Of a stretch of DNA of 64,000 bases, positions 63,997 through 64,000 are shown in pieces. Position 1 is the stretch's first letter. Each line of letters begins with the position of its first letter. A program made the translations under genes and the position numbers. The stretch is taken from the NCBI RefSeq assembly GCF_003946325.1, contig NZ_RHNT01000001.1, forward strand, positions 124,001 through 188,000, written 5' to 3'. The stretch is from Companilactobacillus furfuricola. Lineage in GTDB: Bacteria > Bacillota > Bacilli > Lactobacillales > Lactobacillaceae. The notes beneath the pieces were generated by a model. That model saw only the letters and a program-made list of their open reading frames with translations. It did no database searches and was not told the DNA's origin.

Positions 63997-64000
63997 CTAA

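Overview
The window is low-GC Gram-positive chromosomal DNA with the gene content, codon use and Shine-Dalgarno style of a Lactobacillaceae genome. Supporting signs are the dprA-topA-xerC-hslVU order, XerS, SLAP-type surface domains, pyrR next to carAB-like genes, EbsA/RNase HI/Fhs and GpsB-RecU-PBP1a. A Companilactobacillus-like relative is my best guess, but no marker gene here fixes the genus.

Layout. 0-24 kb is almost entirely on the + strand and is core: an ABC-F ATPase, thyA-folA, TrhA, DegV, an envelope/lipid cluster (SGNH hydrolase, YpmS-like, YozE-like), rbgA-rnhB-dprA-topA-xerC-hslV-hslU-mutarotase, plsY, parE-parC, a LysR regulator with ppaC, and a GRP sugar transporter behind a strong promoter whose -35 box lies inside a CcpA cre site. 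24-46 kb is mixed in strand and accessory. It holds surface proteins, a Xer-like protein without catalytic residues, a HicDH/LDH-type dehydrogenase, recQ, two LysR/reductase neighbourhoods, XerS and several damaged genes. 46-64 kb returns to core functions: rqcH, a pyrR-carA-carB-like operon, rluD-lspA-fhs, two tandem lplA genes, corA, an RNA methyltransferase, rnpB, gpsB, ypsA, recU and pbp1a.

The most informative landmark is a near-consensus XerCD dif site at 31221-31248. It places the replication terminus inside this window, in a gene-poor stretch. The predominance of + genes to the left and the increase of - genes to the right fit two forks meeting there. Decayed genes cluster around it: an aldo/keto reductase fragment, a LysR C-terminal fragment, a frameshifted M20 amidohydrolase, a DUF2207 gene with an in-frame stop, and a HAD phosphatase whose nucleophile Asp is Tyr.

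Two things look least described. (1) A dispersed, GC-rich intergenic repeat of about 125 bp occurs at 26.0-26.4 kb and 46.2-46.6 kb, in full and truncated copies. Its outer stem changes sequence between copies but stays paired, and G-U pairs favour one strand, which suggests a structured RNA. In the 46 kb copies each repeat is followed by a near-identical terminator hairpin. (2) A PyrR-linked carbamoyl-phosphate synthase pair keeps intact reading frames. The CarA-like subunit has lost the catalytic Cys and His, and the CarB-like subunit is short and highly diverged, so the pair looks like a retained pseudoenzyme.
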